DNA of 64,000 nucleotides from Bifidobacterium scaligerum (GTDB lineage: Bacteria; Actinomycetota; Actinomycetes; Actinomycetales; Bifidobacteriaceae). Position numbers and translations under genes: made by a program. Every line of letters begins with the position of its first letter. The stretch's first letter is position 1. This document shows, one piece after another, positions 1-7,726 of the stretch. The notes beneath the pieces were generated by a model. The model was given only the letters and a program-made list of their open reading frames with translations. It did no database searches and had not been told where the DNA came from. The stretch lies in NCBI RefSeq assembly GCF_002802865.1, contig NZ_PGLQ01000005.1:1-64000 (forward strand), read 5' to 3'.

Positions 1-96
1 CGTCTGGGCACGTACAAGTACTACGACATGCACAATGTGATCGACACGGCTTTGACCGCGTACGAGGAGCAGGTCGCCCCACTACTCGCAAGATAG
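1..96 (+). CDS. glf: UDP-galactopyranose mutase, C-terminal end only (partial)
   Basis: This is the last 31 codons of a reading frame that enters from the left edge and stops at TAG 94-96. The visible tail contains RLGTYKYYDMHNVI, which resembles the C-terminal signature of UDP-galactopyranose mutases, where the conserved Lys-Tyr-Tyr-Asp-Met segment lies near the active site. That enzyme converts UDP-galactopyranose to UDP-galactofuranose, a sugar donor for exopolysaccharides. The context fits: the next genes form an EPS cluster, and one glycosyltransferase (5625-6557) resembles galactofuranosyl or rhamnosyl transferases. These bases are GC-rich, unlike the AT-rich DNA that starts right after the stop. 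The call rests on a short fragment. Confidence 0.7.
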   Translation, partial: RLGTYKYYDMHNVIDTALTAYEEQVAPLLAR

Positions 97-101
97 TTAA
101 C

Positions 102-142
102 ATATGAGTGCCATTCAATAAACTATTGAATGGCACTCATAT
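102..142 (+). terminator. perfect 19-bp inverted repeat after glf
   Basis: Two perfect 19-base arms (102-120 and 124-142) are separated by a 3-base AAC loop, 5 bases after the glf stop. There is no run of T, only TTCATTT. It probably ends glf transcription. It also lies only 8 bases before the ribosome-binding site of the next gene, so it could shape the 5' end of that messenger. Confidence 0.6.
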
Positions 143-161
143 TCATTTCTGAGGAGGGGCA

Positions 162-2216
162 TTGAGAAGAAGTGCACTTATACCCATTACGGCGTTATTG
201 GCGTTCAGTATGGTAATGCCGGTTTCATCCATTTATGCAGATGAAAGCAATGTCGGTGTTGATAATTCGGGGATTGAGGCTTCTCCGAGCTCATGCGAAG
301 CTGCTGATTCTAGTGCTGAGACATTCCATGATGATTTTGATGGTGACTCCATCGATACAATGAAATGGCCGTCGGTTGGAAGTTTGGGAGGAAAGTATTA
401 CATCAGTGATGCTTATTCAAGCTATACCGCGCCGGAAAACGTTGAAGTCAATAACGGGAATCTACGTCTTTGGCTAAGACAGGATGGGAAAAAGAACTTC
501 ACCTGGGTGGGTAAGGATTCACCTAAAAATTCCAATGGATGGGGTTGGAAACAGCCGTATACGGGTAAGATGCCTGCATATACCGATGGTTATCCTTGGA
601 ACGATCCATTACCATACACAGCGGGTGCTGTAACCAGTAACCCCAGTGGCACCAATGGTTTCGCACAACAATACGGTAAATTCAGCGTATGCCAAAAGGC
701 TCCCAAAGGAAAGGGTGTGTGGTCTGCTTTTTGGCTTTTGGCGAAGTCCGGAGGCTGGCCGCCAGAGTTTGATATAGCAGAATTCTATGGTGGCCAAGGA
801 GATGGTGGACAGGGCACTATGCAAACCGGACATCCATGGAAGAGGAATGCGAACGGAACCCTTTCATGGGATGATAGTGTGTGGTCGAATAATTCCAAGT
901 ATCATTTTACTGACCAGTATTACAAATTCACTGTAGTACTGAGCAAGAATGCAAACGGCGTGCCGATGACTGATTATTACATCAATAATCAACACATTAA
1001 GCATGTGCAGGGGCCCCATGCAGGTCAGTCCTTCGACCAGACTGAGGCTGAAGCGGAGCAAGGATTCTATTTCGTACTTAATACCGGTGCACAATCCAAG
1101 AAATCGTGGCTGACGCCATTCGATTATCCTACGGACCCTGACGTTGAGCATTCCTATGATATCGCTTGGGTAAGCGCTGAAGCATTGACCGAGACCTTGG
1201 CTCCGTTGCAACGTGTTGTCAATGATATTCATAAGCTTGATGCCAACGACTACACTACTGATTCGTGGAATGTGTTGAGTGCTGAGACTTCCCAGGCAAG
1301 CAAGCTGTTGGGAGACGCTTCCACCAGTGCCACTACTGTCAATGAGACTTTGGCAAAGCTTCAAACAGCTCAGGCTGCATTGGTAAAGAAAACACCAGTC
1401 GACTCCATCTCCTTGAGTGCAGATGACATGAGAGACGGAATCAAGTATGTTGATAAGGATTCCTCGGCCAAGATTTTCGCGTCTGTCGCTCCATCACAGG
1501 CGGCACAAGATTGGGGGAATCCAGCATGGTCCTCTTCTGATTCCTCTGTTGCCACTGTTGACAAGACTGGAACGGTGACTGGGCATAAATCCGGTACTGC
1601 CGTAATTAGTGCAAAGGTCGGAGGAAAGACCGGAACCATTACCGTACAGGTTTCCGAGCCTCAGGATGTCGCAGCGTATAAGCAATCTAATGGTGTTGAT
1701 TTAGATAATGCTCAATGGAAGGTGCCTACTCAAAAAGGTAAAGTCTTCTCTGGCTGGTTTACCGAGCCATGGAAGGGTGCACAACCATATACTGAGACGA
1801 GCGGCAAAGCTTATCCTCACTTTGTTGACGGTAATGTTTTGTCCGTAAAGCGACAGATTTCTGCAGGTACTACTGCTCAGTCTGCGGAAACAGATCTAAG
1901 ACTACTGACAACGGTCGATTCCTTGGATTACCAATCTGCAGGTTTTGAAGTTGCCCTTAATGATGGGCAGCCTAGTGATAAACAGACATCAACCGTCTAT
2001 ACAAAGATATCTGCGAATGACGGGACAACCGTTGTGGCCAATGATCCGACTGTTTTTTCGCCGGATTCGAAATACTTTGTTACATATTCATATTGGAATA
2101 TTCCAAATGATAAGTTTGCGACAAAGTTTTCTGTGACTCCATATTGGATTACTTTGGATGGTACACGTGTGGAAGGAGTCAATCGCGTTTTCACTGTAAG
2201 CGACGCTATACAATAA
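162..2216 (+). CDS. secreted GH16 family glycoside hydrolase with Ig-like and C-terminal shared module
   Basis: This is an exported enzyme of 684 aa. Residues 1-26 form a signal peptide (RR, hydrophobic core, cut near YA-DE). A GH16 beta-jellyroll domain covers about 50-340. The family's catalytic signature is present as EFDIAE (E202 as nucleophile, D204, E207 as acid/base). A bacterial Ig-like group 2 domain follows at about 415-500 (SWSSSDSSVATVD-type core). The last ~180 residues form a module also found at the end of the next protein (2397-4268). GH16 enzymes cleave beta-1,3/1,4-glucans, galactans or related polymers; the substrate here is unknown. No LPXTG or membrane anchor is seen, so it is probably released. 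The start is TTG at 162, set by GAGGAGGGG 3 bases upstream. Its place beside EPS genes suggests trimming or turnover of the polymer (inference). Confidence 0.82.
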   Translation: MRRSALIPITALLAFSMVMPVSSIYADESNVGVDNSGIEASPSSCEAADSSAETFHDDFDGDSIDTMKWPSVGSLGGKYYISDAYSSYTAPENVEVNNGNLRLWLRQDGKKNFTWVGKDSPKNSNGWGWKQPYTGKMPAYTDGYPWNDPLPYTAGAVTSNPSGTNGFAQQYGKFSVCQKAPKGKGVWSAFWLLAKSGGWPPEFDIAEFYGGQGDGGQGTMQTGHPWKRNANGTLSWDDSVWSNNSKYHFTDQYYKFTVVLSKNANGVPMTDYYINNQHIKHVQGPHAGQSFDQTEAEAEQGFYFVLNTGAQSKKSWLTPFDYPTDPDVEHSYDIAWVSAEALTETLAPLQRVVNDIHKLDANDYTTDSWNVLSAETSQASKLLGDASTSATTVNETLAKLQTAQAALVKKTPVDSISLSADDMRDGIKYVDKDSSAKIFASVAPSQAAQDWGNPAWSSSDSSVATVDKTGTVTGHKSGTAVISAKVGGKTGTITVQVSEPQDVAAYKQSNGVDLDNAQWKVPTQKGKVFSGWFTEPWKGAQPYTETSGKAYPHFVDGNVLSVKRQISAGTTAQSAETDLRLLTTVDSLDYQSAGFEVALNDGQPSDKQTSTVYTKISANDGTTVVANDPTVFSPDSKYFVTYSYWNIPNDKFATKFSVTPYWITLDGTRVEGVNRVFTVSDAIQ

Positions 2217-2396
2217 CGGATAGCTCATCATAGGTGAGAGCGAGAACCGGGACCATGGGCAGCGGCGATCAGTGATGATGTTTTCGTGACTACTTGTAGT
2301 GAGAAATGTTGTTATTGACGTCCCCCTCCCTTACGATAAGAAAGCAGAATCACCGGTTATATAGCGGGTGATTGAGCATAAGGACGAAGGAGTGAG

Positions 2397-4268
2397 ATGA
2401 GAAACTCTTCGAGATTATTGAAATGTCTTTCGGCAGTGGCCGCTGCAGCGTTGTTGCTTGGTGCAGCTGGCACTGCTATGGCGGTGGACACCAATACTCA
2501 GAATGACCCAGATGTGTTGCTGGGCACATTCTGGAACACGAATGCAGACGGTACACTGAGCAATAGCATTTACATGTCTACTGACGGTGTTCATTTCAAC
2601 AAGCTAAGCACTGCTATCACCAGTAATAGCAGCACAGATATGGGTGAGTTCCAGCAGGATGCTGGATTGTTTTACAAGAACGGTGCTTTTTGGCTTAATT
2701 CCGGCTGGGCATGGTCCGATCCGGATGATACCGATAATTTGACCAAGGGCCATTTCCTCCAGCCCATGTACTCTTCGTCTAAGGATTTGACTACATGGAC
2801 TCAGCCTCGTGGATGGGCCCAGTACAAGAGTGATGGTTGGGTGGAGAACGATAAGGTTTCCGAATTGTTCCCTACGGAATTACCTCCATCCTGCCCAGTG
2901 GACGAAACAAGGTGCCAAGGTGACGGGCAAGGTCATACCGTTGATGGATCTTTTGACTCAGCTGGCGCTGAATCATTTGAAGATGAAGATGGGACGACTT
3001 GGTTCGTGAGTACGGCTGGCTACTATGGTCCAAAGCACGGCGATGATCGAGTACAGCCGACGATTACCAATAAGGTCTTTATTGCCAGTGTGAAGAATCT
3101 TGATCGCACCAGCAAGATGGATACAGAAACCGATGGCCGTTCATTCCCCCCGACCGGAAGTTCTGATCAGAAGCTGTATCCTGTGAACCTTCCGGGTATT
3201 TCTCAGAATATTCTTGACCCCGCTCTATTCAAGAGCGATGGTAAATATTACCTGAGCCTTGAAGCTGACGGACATATTGCCGTATTCTCCATTGACGATT
3301 TGAGCAACGCATCTGATGCTAGCAAGTGGACTGAAGTGACGGGAGACGCCTTCAACCGCATCGGTTTCGAAGGCCCCTCGCTGACAAAGTTTAATGGAAA
3401 GTATTTGATGTACGCGGATCGTCTTGCGGTAGATGGCGGTGTTGGTGTACATGTTGCCACTACAACAGATGTGAACAATTGGCCTAGCGGTTATCCTGCT
3501 CAGGTGGTAGCTACTGATGCAGCAGGCAATAGTTTTACGCCCCGCCACGGTACCGTCATTGCGGTAACCGATCCCACCGCCAAGAAGATCGTATGGGATT
3601 TGTATCGTAGTGAAAACTTCCCTCAGGCCAGCACCTTGGATGTGGCTCAGTACAAGGAGAAGGATGGGCAGGCTCTCGATAAGAGCCAGTGGACCGCTCC
3701 GACCGAGAACGGTAAGGTGTTTGCTGGTTGGTACAAGGACAAAGACTTTACTCAGCCTTTGGAAGAGTCTACAACTAGCGGTCAGGCTTATGCCAAGTTC
3801 GTTGATGCCAATGTACTTAGCGTTAAACGTCAGGTGACATATAATTCGACATTGCAGTCTGACAAGGTCAGCCTTCGCCTACTTACTACCGTTGATTCCT
3901 TGAACTATCAGGTTGCCGGATTCAATATTCAGCAGGGGTCGAATGCACCAAAGGATCGTTCATCTACTGCTGTTTACGGTCAGCTGAAGGAATATAACAA
4001 GAATACCTCCGGTGAAAACGCGGTTATGGATTCCATTAAGCCGACGTTGTTCTCTTCTGATTCTGCGTACTTCGTAAGCTATGGCATTTGGAACATACCG
4101 AATAATGCATTTAGCACGAGCTTTACTGTAACGCCATATTGGGTCACTCCCGATGGTACGCGTGTGAATGGTATTGCTCGTACGTTTACCGTCGCAGAAG
4201 CAATTCAGGCTCAAGCGGGATCGAGTACTTGGCCACCGGTCGTGACATCATCGGATACGGATAAGTGA
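2397..4268 (+). CDS. secreted GH43-like five-bladed beta-propeller protein
   Basis: This exported 623-aa protein has a classic signal peptide ending near TAMA (residue ~29). Residues 35-410 show the repeated blade pattern of the GH43/GH62/GH117 superfamily: a DVLLGTFW opening, WLNSGW, TTWFVSTAGYYG, and around residue 272 DPALFKSDGKYYL, which resembles the conserved DPxxFxDxGKYYL strand of GH43. Typical substrates are arabinans, xylans or galactans, but none can be assigned. Residues ~415-600 match the C-terminal module of the GH16 protein just upstream (shared LSVKRQ, LRLLTTVDSL, YWNIPN, SVTPYW/TVTPYW, DGTRV). A good ribosome-binding site (GAAGGAG) precedes ATG 2397. It lies 180 bases after the GH16 gene and 20 bases before a small peptide gene. 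Fold assignment is reasonable; catalytic activity is unproven. Confidence 0.65.
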   Translation: MRNSSRLLKCLSAVAAAALLLGAAGTAMAVDTNTQNDPDVLLGTFWNTNADGTLSNSIYMSTDGVHFNKLSTAITSNSSTDMGEFQQDAGLFYKNGAFWLNSGWAWSDPDDTDNLTKGHFLQPMYSSSKDLTTWTQPRGWAQYKSDGWVENDKVSELFPTELPPSCPVDETRCQGDGQGHTVDGSFDSAGAESFEDEDGTTWFVSTAGYYGPKHGDDRVQPTITNKVFIASVKNLDRTSKMDTETDGRSFPPTGSSDQKLYPVNLPGISQNILDPALFKSDGKYYLSLEADGHIAVFSIDDLSNASDASKWTEVTGDAFNRIGFEGPSLTKFNGKYLMYADRLAVDGGVGVHVATTTDVNNWPSGYPAQVVATDAAGNSFTPRHGTVIAVTDPTAKKIVWDLYRSENFPQASTLDVAQYKEKDGQALDKSQWTAPTENGKVFAGWYKDKDFTQPLEESTTSGQAYAKFVDANVLSVKRQVTYNSTLQSDKVSLRLLTTVDSLNYQVAGFNIQQGSNAPKDRSSTAVYGQLKEYNKNTSGENAVMDSIKPTLFSSDSAYFVSYGIWNIPNNAFSTSFTVTPYWVTPDGTRVNGIARTFTVAEAIQAQAGSSTWPPVVTSSDTDK

Positions 4269-4288
4269 ATTAGAAAAGAGGTGTAACT

Positions 4289-4414
4289 ATGATGAAGAAG
4301 GATTATGAGACGCCCTCCGCGCAGATTATCGACTTTGGCACCGCTGATGTGGTGACGCTGTCTGATGGCGGCATTGGGGTTGGTCCTGGTGAAGAATTCA
4401 ATCCGAATGCGTGA
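4289..4414 (+). CDS. 41-aa peptide, candidate RiPP-like precursor
   Basis: This small gene encodes 41 residues and has its own ribosome-binding site (AGAGG, 7 bases before ATG 4289). The N-terminal part is leader-like: MMKKDYETPSAQIIDFG, then TADVVTLSDGG. The end is short, glycine- and acid-rich (GIGVGPGEEFNPNA). The pattern of charged start, Tyr-x-x-Pro, an alternating hydrophobic stretch and a Gly-rich tail is typical of leader peptides recognised by PqqD-like domains. It starts 20 bases after the GH43-like gene and is followed by a strong terminator (4445-4490). A PqqD-like protein, an HprK-like kinase, a S24/S26-type peptidase and an ABC exporter lie 4.5-8 kb downstream on the other strand. 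The link to them is inference. It has no Cys, so disulfide or lanthionine chemistry is excluded. Confidence 0.6.
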   Translation: MMKKDYETPSAQIIDFGTADVVTLSDGGIGVGPGEEFNPNA

Positions 4415-4444
4415 GTAGCGTTCTGATTTGTTTTCACTATTGCA

Positions 4445-4490
4445 TGTGCGTCGTTATTTATACTTTGTATACATAACGGCGCACATTTTT
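4445..4490 (+). terminator. Rho-independent terminator after the small peptide gene
   Basis: Arms 4445-4457 and 4473-4485 pair over 13 bases with one G-T wobble. The loop is 15 bases, followed by five T (4486-4490). It ends the transcript that carries the two secreted enzymes and the peptide, before the glycosyltransferase genes. Confidence 0.8.
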
Positions 4491-4515
4491 CATATATGAT
4501 TTGAAAAGAGCAATT

Positions 4516-5607
4516 ATGCAACGCGTACTTGTAGTTGGAATGACGGCGAATCCGGGTGGCCTAGAAGCCGTCGTGATGAATTATTATCGCAAACTGGATA
4601 GGTCTCGTATACAGTTTGATTTCTTGATTACGACTCCGACAATGGCGTATGAGTCCGAGGCGAGGGCTCTTGGTGCTCATATATTTAGTATCACCGCACG
4701 TCGCGTTAATCCTTTCAAATTCACAATTGAGTTACATAGGTTCTTTGCTGAACATGCCACAGATTACGATATTCTTTGGGCTAATTTGTGTAGCTTGGTT
4801 AATATAGATTACCTGAAGATGGCTGCGCGTTATAGCATCCCTAAGCGTATCGTACATTGCCATAATTCACGTAATATGAATGATGCATTACGCGGAGTGC
4901 TTCATGATATGCATCGTCGAAGTATTACAAGATATGCCACCGACTATTGGTCGTGTTCCGATAATGCTGCTGAGTGGTTTTTCGGCAAAGGTATTCGTTC
5001 GAATCCAAGATATCGTTATATCCCCAATGGTGTTGATCCATCACAATACCAGTTCAATGAACAGATCAGAGAGTCGAAGCGCAAGGAGCTTGGCGTCAAA
5101 GATGGGCAGATTCTTATTGGTAATATCGGTAGACTTCATACACAGAAAAATCAGTCGTTCCTCCTGAAAGCATTTGCGGCGTTGTCCAATCGAGATGCCC
5201 GATATCGCCTCATTATTGTAGGCGATGGAGATTTGAGACCTTCGTTGGAACAGGAAATCAACGATCTCGGTCTACAAGCCTCGGTCCAGTTATTGGGTGT
5301 TCGCCATGATATGGCCGATTTATATAATGCGATGGATATCTTCGTGCTGCCATCATTATTTGAAGGCGTGAGCATTGCGTTATTGGAAGCTCAGTCCAAT
5401 GGTCTTCCGTGTTTAATTTCGGATACCTTATCGGACGAAGGAATAGTGAATGATAACATACGAAAAGTATCCATTGAAAATATTGATGGTTGGCGAACGG
5501 TGATTCCTCAGACAGGTATCACTCGTGTTTCCATTAATAAGATGCTCGGGTCCGATTTCGATATCAACAAACAGGTTTCGAGTTTTATGCAAGACCTGCT
5601 TGATTAA
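4516..5607 (+). CDS. GT4-family glycosyltransferase (EPS)
   Basis: This 363-aa cytoplasmic GT-B fold glycosyltransferase most resembles the GT4/glycosyltransferase-1 family. The N-terminal domain opens with VLVVGMTANPGGLEAVVMNYY (glycine-rich donor-loop region). The C-terminal nucleotide-sugar domain shows IGNIGRLHTQKN, LIIVGDGDLR, VQLLGVRHDM, and VLPSLFEGVSIALLEAQ, the E-x7-E type signature of this family. It should add one sugar to the lipid-linked EPS repeat; donor and acceptor are unknown. I use ATG 4516, preceded by AAAAGAG at a good distance, rather than the in-frame TTG 4501. It begins the glycosyltransferase run and is followed 17 bases later by the next one. It is AT-rich like its neighbours. 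Confidence 0.85.
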   Translation: MQRVLVVGMTANPGGLEAVVMNYYRKLDRSRIQFDFLITTPTMAYESEARALGAHIFSITARRVNPFKFTIELHRFFAEHATDYDILWANLCSLVNIDYLKMAARYSIPKRIVHCHNSRNMNDALRGVLHDMHRRSITRYATDYWSCSDNAAEWFFGKGIRSNPRYRYIPNGVDPSQYQFNEQIRESKRKELGVKDGQILIGNIGRLHTQKNQSFLLKAFAALSNRDARYRLIIVGDGDLRPSLEQEINDLGLQASVQLLGVRHDMADLYNAMDIFVLPSLFEGVSIALLEAQSNGLPCLISDTLSDEGIVNDNIRKVSIENIDGWRTVIPQTGITRVSINKMLGSDFDINKQVSSFMQDLLD

Positions 5608-5624
5608 TGAGAAAGTAGAGAATC

Positions 5625-6557
5625 ATGAAAACTGCGGTACTCTTAGTTACCTTCAATCGACTTGATTGCCTGAAAATTACATTAGATAAGTATGACAATC
5701 AGACGGTCGCTCCTGATTTGATCCTAGTCATTGATAATGCAAGTACCGATGATACTCCTAACTATCTGAATGAATGGGAGCATAAAGATGCTGCATATGG
5801 AAAAAAGGTAATTCGTCTGAAACAGAATACCGGTGGCTCTGGTGGTTTTGCTGCTGGATTTGATTATCTCGAGCACTCGGATTATGACTGGATGCTCGTT
5901 GCAGATGATGATGCTTATCCGGAGACAACGACCATAGAACGATTGGAACGTGCTGTTGCCAAGTATGCAGCTGGTGCGGATGTCGCAGCACTCTGCACCA
6001 CAGTGCTTAATAATGGTCAACCTGATCGATTGCAGCGTCGACGTTGGTCGGTAGTCGGTCCCAAGGTATTCGATAAGCCATGCACCCTTGAAGAGTACAA
6101 GAATGAGGTTAACAACATTAATGTTTTGACGTTTGTCGGTGCCTTCATTAATATCAAGGCAGCAAAGGCCGCTGGCCTGCCCGAGGCCGGGTTCTTTATC
6201 TATTATGATGATGTTGATTATTCTCTGCGTCTGGCTCAACAGGGACGAATTCTGTTCTTGCCGGATATTTGTATGCATCATGATACGGGCTTTTCGGTTC
6301 GTAATCAGACAACATGGAAGTCTTACTATTATTTGCGTAATAAGCTTCTCACCTACAAGCATCATGGCGGAGTACCAGCGTTCATCTTCGAGCTCTGTGT
6401 TGAGTTATTGAAAAAGGTTGGTCCGCTTTCTGCAATCCTCAAAAAGAGGACCAAGGAAGAGAGAACGTTATATTGGCACGCAATTCAGGATGCGGTTTCA
6501 GAACGTTTAGGCTTACACTCGGTTTATCGTCCTGGCTGGAAGCCCAATAATCGTTAG
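5625..6557 (+). CDS. GT2-family glycosyltransferase, galactofuranosyl/rhamnosyl-transferase type
   Basis: This 310-aa GT-A fold enzyme carries TFNRLDCLKITLD, VIDNASTDDT, the loop NTGGSGGFAAG, a metal-binding WMLVADDDAYP, and an acceptor-side DDVDYSLRLAQQGR followed by a conserved His region (MHHDTGFS). This combination is typical of the WbbL/GlfT-like branch of GT2, which transfers rhamnose or galactofuranose. A galactofuranose donor pathway (glf) sits at the left edge, and a dTDP-rhamnose pathway gene (rmlB) is at 15433, so either sugar is possible. It starts 17 bases after the preceding glycosyltransferase, with GAGAAAG upstream, and is probably in the same operon. Confidence 0.85.
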   Translation: MKTAVLLVTFNRLDCLKITLDKYDNQTVAPDLILVIDNASTDDTPNYLNEWEHKDAAYGKKVIRLKQNTGGSGGFAAGFDYLEHSDYDWMLVADDDAYPETTTIERLERAVAKYAAGADVAALCTTVLNNGQPDRLQRRRWSVVGPKVFDKPCTLEEYKNEVNNINVLTFVGAFINIKAAKAAGLPEAGFFIYYDDVDYSLRLAQQGRILFLPDICMHHDTGFSVRNQTTWKSYYYLRNKLLTYKHHGGVPAFIFELCVELLKKVGPLSAILKKRTKEERTLYWHAIQDAVSERLGLHSVYRPGWKPNNR

Positions 6558-6591
6558 TAGTAGATATGCAAAGGTATTAAGGGATATAGCG

Positions 6592-7641
6592 GTGCAATCG
6601 CAAGGCTTTACAGATTTATCAATAATTATCCCGGTGTATAACGTCAGCCCATTGCTGTTCCATCGCTGTCTTGAGTCGATTACCAAGCAAGATGGAATTA
6701 GCGCAATCCGTTATGAGATTATCGTTGTCGTAGATGGTGCAGAGAACAATCAGGATCTTTTGAACAGCGGTCTGCTGGATAGTGATTCGCATATCCACGT
6801 GATTGTCAAGAGCGCAGGGGGAGTGGCTCAAGCTCGCAACCGCGGCATTGATGAAGCTATAGGCCGATGGATTTTGTTTGTAGATGCTGATGATTATTTG
6901 CCTGATGGTGCGATTCAGGCATTATTTAATGAGACCACATCAAATAATGCCGATATTATTGTATCCAATCATGCGCGCCAGCATGGTCAAAACCAGCAGT
7001 TAATTTCCTATTATGATGAAAAAAAATACTGGGATAAAACGGATTCGCTAAACTTCATCCAACATGTATTGTCGGTTGGCAGTGATCAAGGTACTGTCTG
7101 GGCCAAGCTTTTTAAGAGTCGCTTTTTGAAAAATTCCAACGAGAGGTTTGATTCTCGATTACTTAATGGGGAAGATCAGGAATATCTCGTTAGGCTTGTA
7201 CGTCATATGCCGAATATCACCGCCATACCCGACAATACGTATATATACGTGTATAACCCATCATCTTCGGTAAGATCGTTTAATAATCACTATCTCGAAG
7301 ATATCCTTCAAACTGTTAACGTAATTGATGATGATTTGAGACGTAGCGAGCTATCTCAGGATGTATTCAATACGGTATTCGGCCTGTATTGTTTAGACCG
7401 TCTATTGTTATTGATAATGAATTGGATCTGTAACCCAAATGCACCATGGTCGTATCGAGAACGACGAATGGTTTTTCGTGAAACATGTAGGAACACTCAT
7501 TTTGCTCATGCGCTGAAAACCGTTCCCCTGAACAGGATTGACTCAATAACGCGACGTATCACGTTATTCTTTGCAAAGAATAATCTATTCCTGCTTATTA
7601 GTTTCATAGCGTGGTTACGGCATCGTCAGCTGAAACATTAA
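6592..7641 (+). CDS. GT2-family glycosyltransferase (EPS)
   Basis: This 349-aa protein has an N-terminal GT-A domain: LSIIIPVYNVSPLLFHRCLESI, then IIVVVDGAENN, SAGGVAQARNRGIDEAIGRWILFVDADDYL (the DxD metal motif as DADD), and GEDQEYLVRLV as acceptor motif. The C-terminal third is basic with some hydrophobic stretches and may sit against the membrane. Such enzymes add hexoses to lipid-linked EPS intermediates. The start is GTG 6592, supported by AAGGGA 8 bases before. It is the third glycosyltransferase of the run and lies 34 bases after the second. The specific sugar cannot be told from the sequence. Confidence 0.83.
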   Translation: MQSQGFTDLSIIIPVYNVSPLLFHRCLESITKQDGISAIRYEIIVVVDGAENNQDLLNSGLLDSDSHIHVIVKSAGGVAQARNRGIDEAIGRWILFVDADDYLPDGAIQALFNETTSNNADIIVSNHARQHGQNQQLISYYDEKKYWDKTDSLNFIQHVLSVGSDQGTVWAKLFKSRFLKNSNERFDSRLLNGEDQEYLVRLVRHMPNITAIPDNTYIYVYNPSSSVRSFNNHYLEDILQTVNVIDDDLRRSELSQDVFNTVFGLYCLDRLLLLIMNWICNPNAPWSYRERRMVFRETCRNTHFAHALKTVPLNRIDSITRRITLFFAKNNLFLLISFIAWLRHRQLKH

Positions 7642-7726
7642 TGATCGCAATGGATTAAAGTTCGAATCTATTTTGTAGATTAATTGAGACCAATTGAAGC
7701 GATAAAGTTATTATTTTTAATATATA

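Noticed and set aside
102..142. Invertible promoter or IS end
   Set aside because: The arms are separated by only 3 bases and there is no target duplication or transposase nearby.
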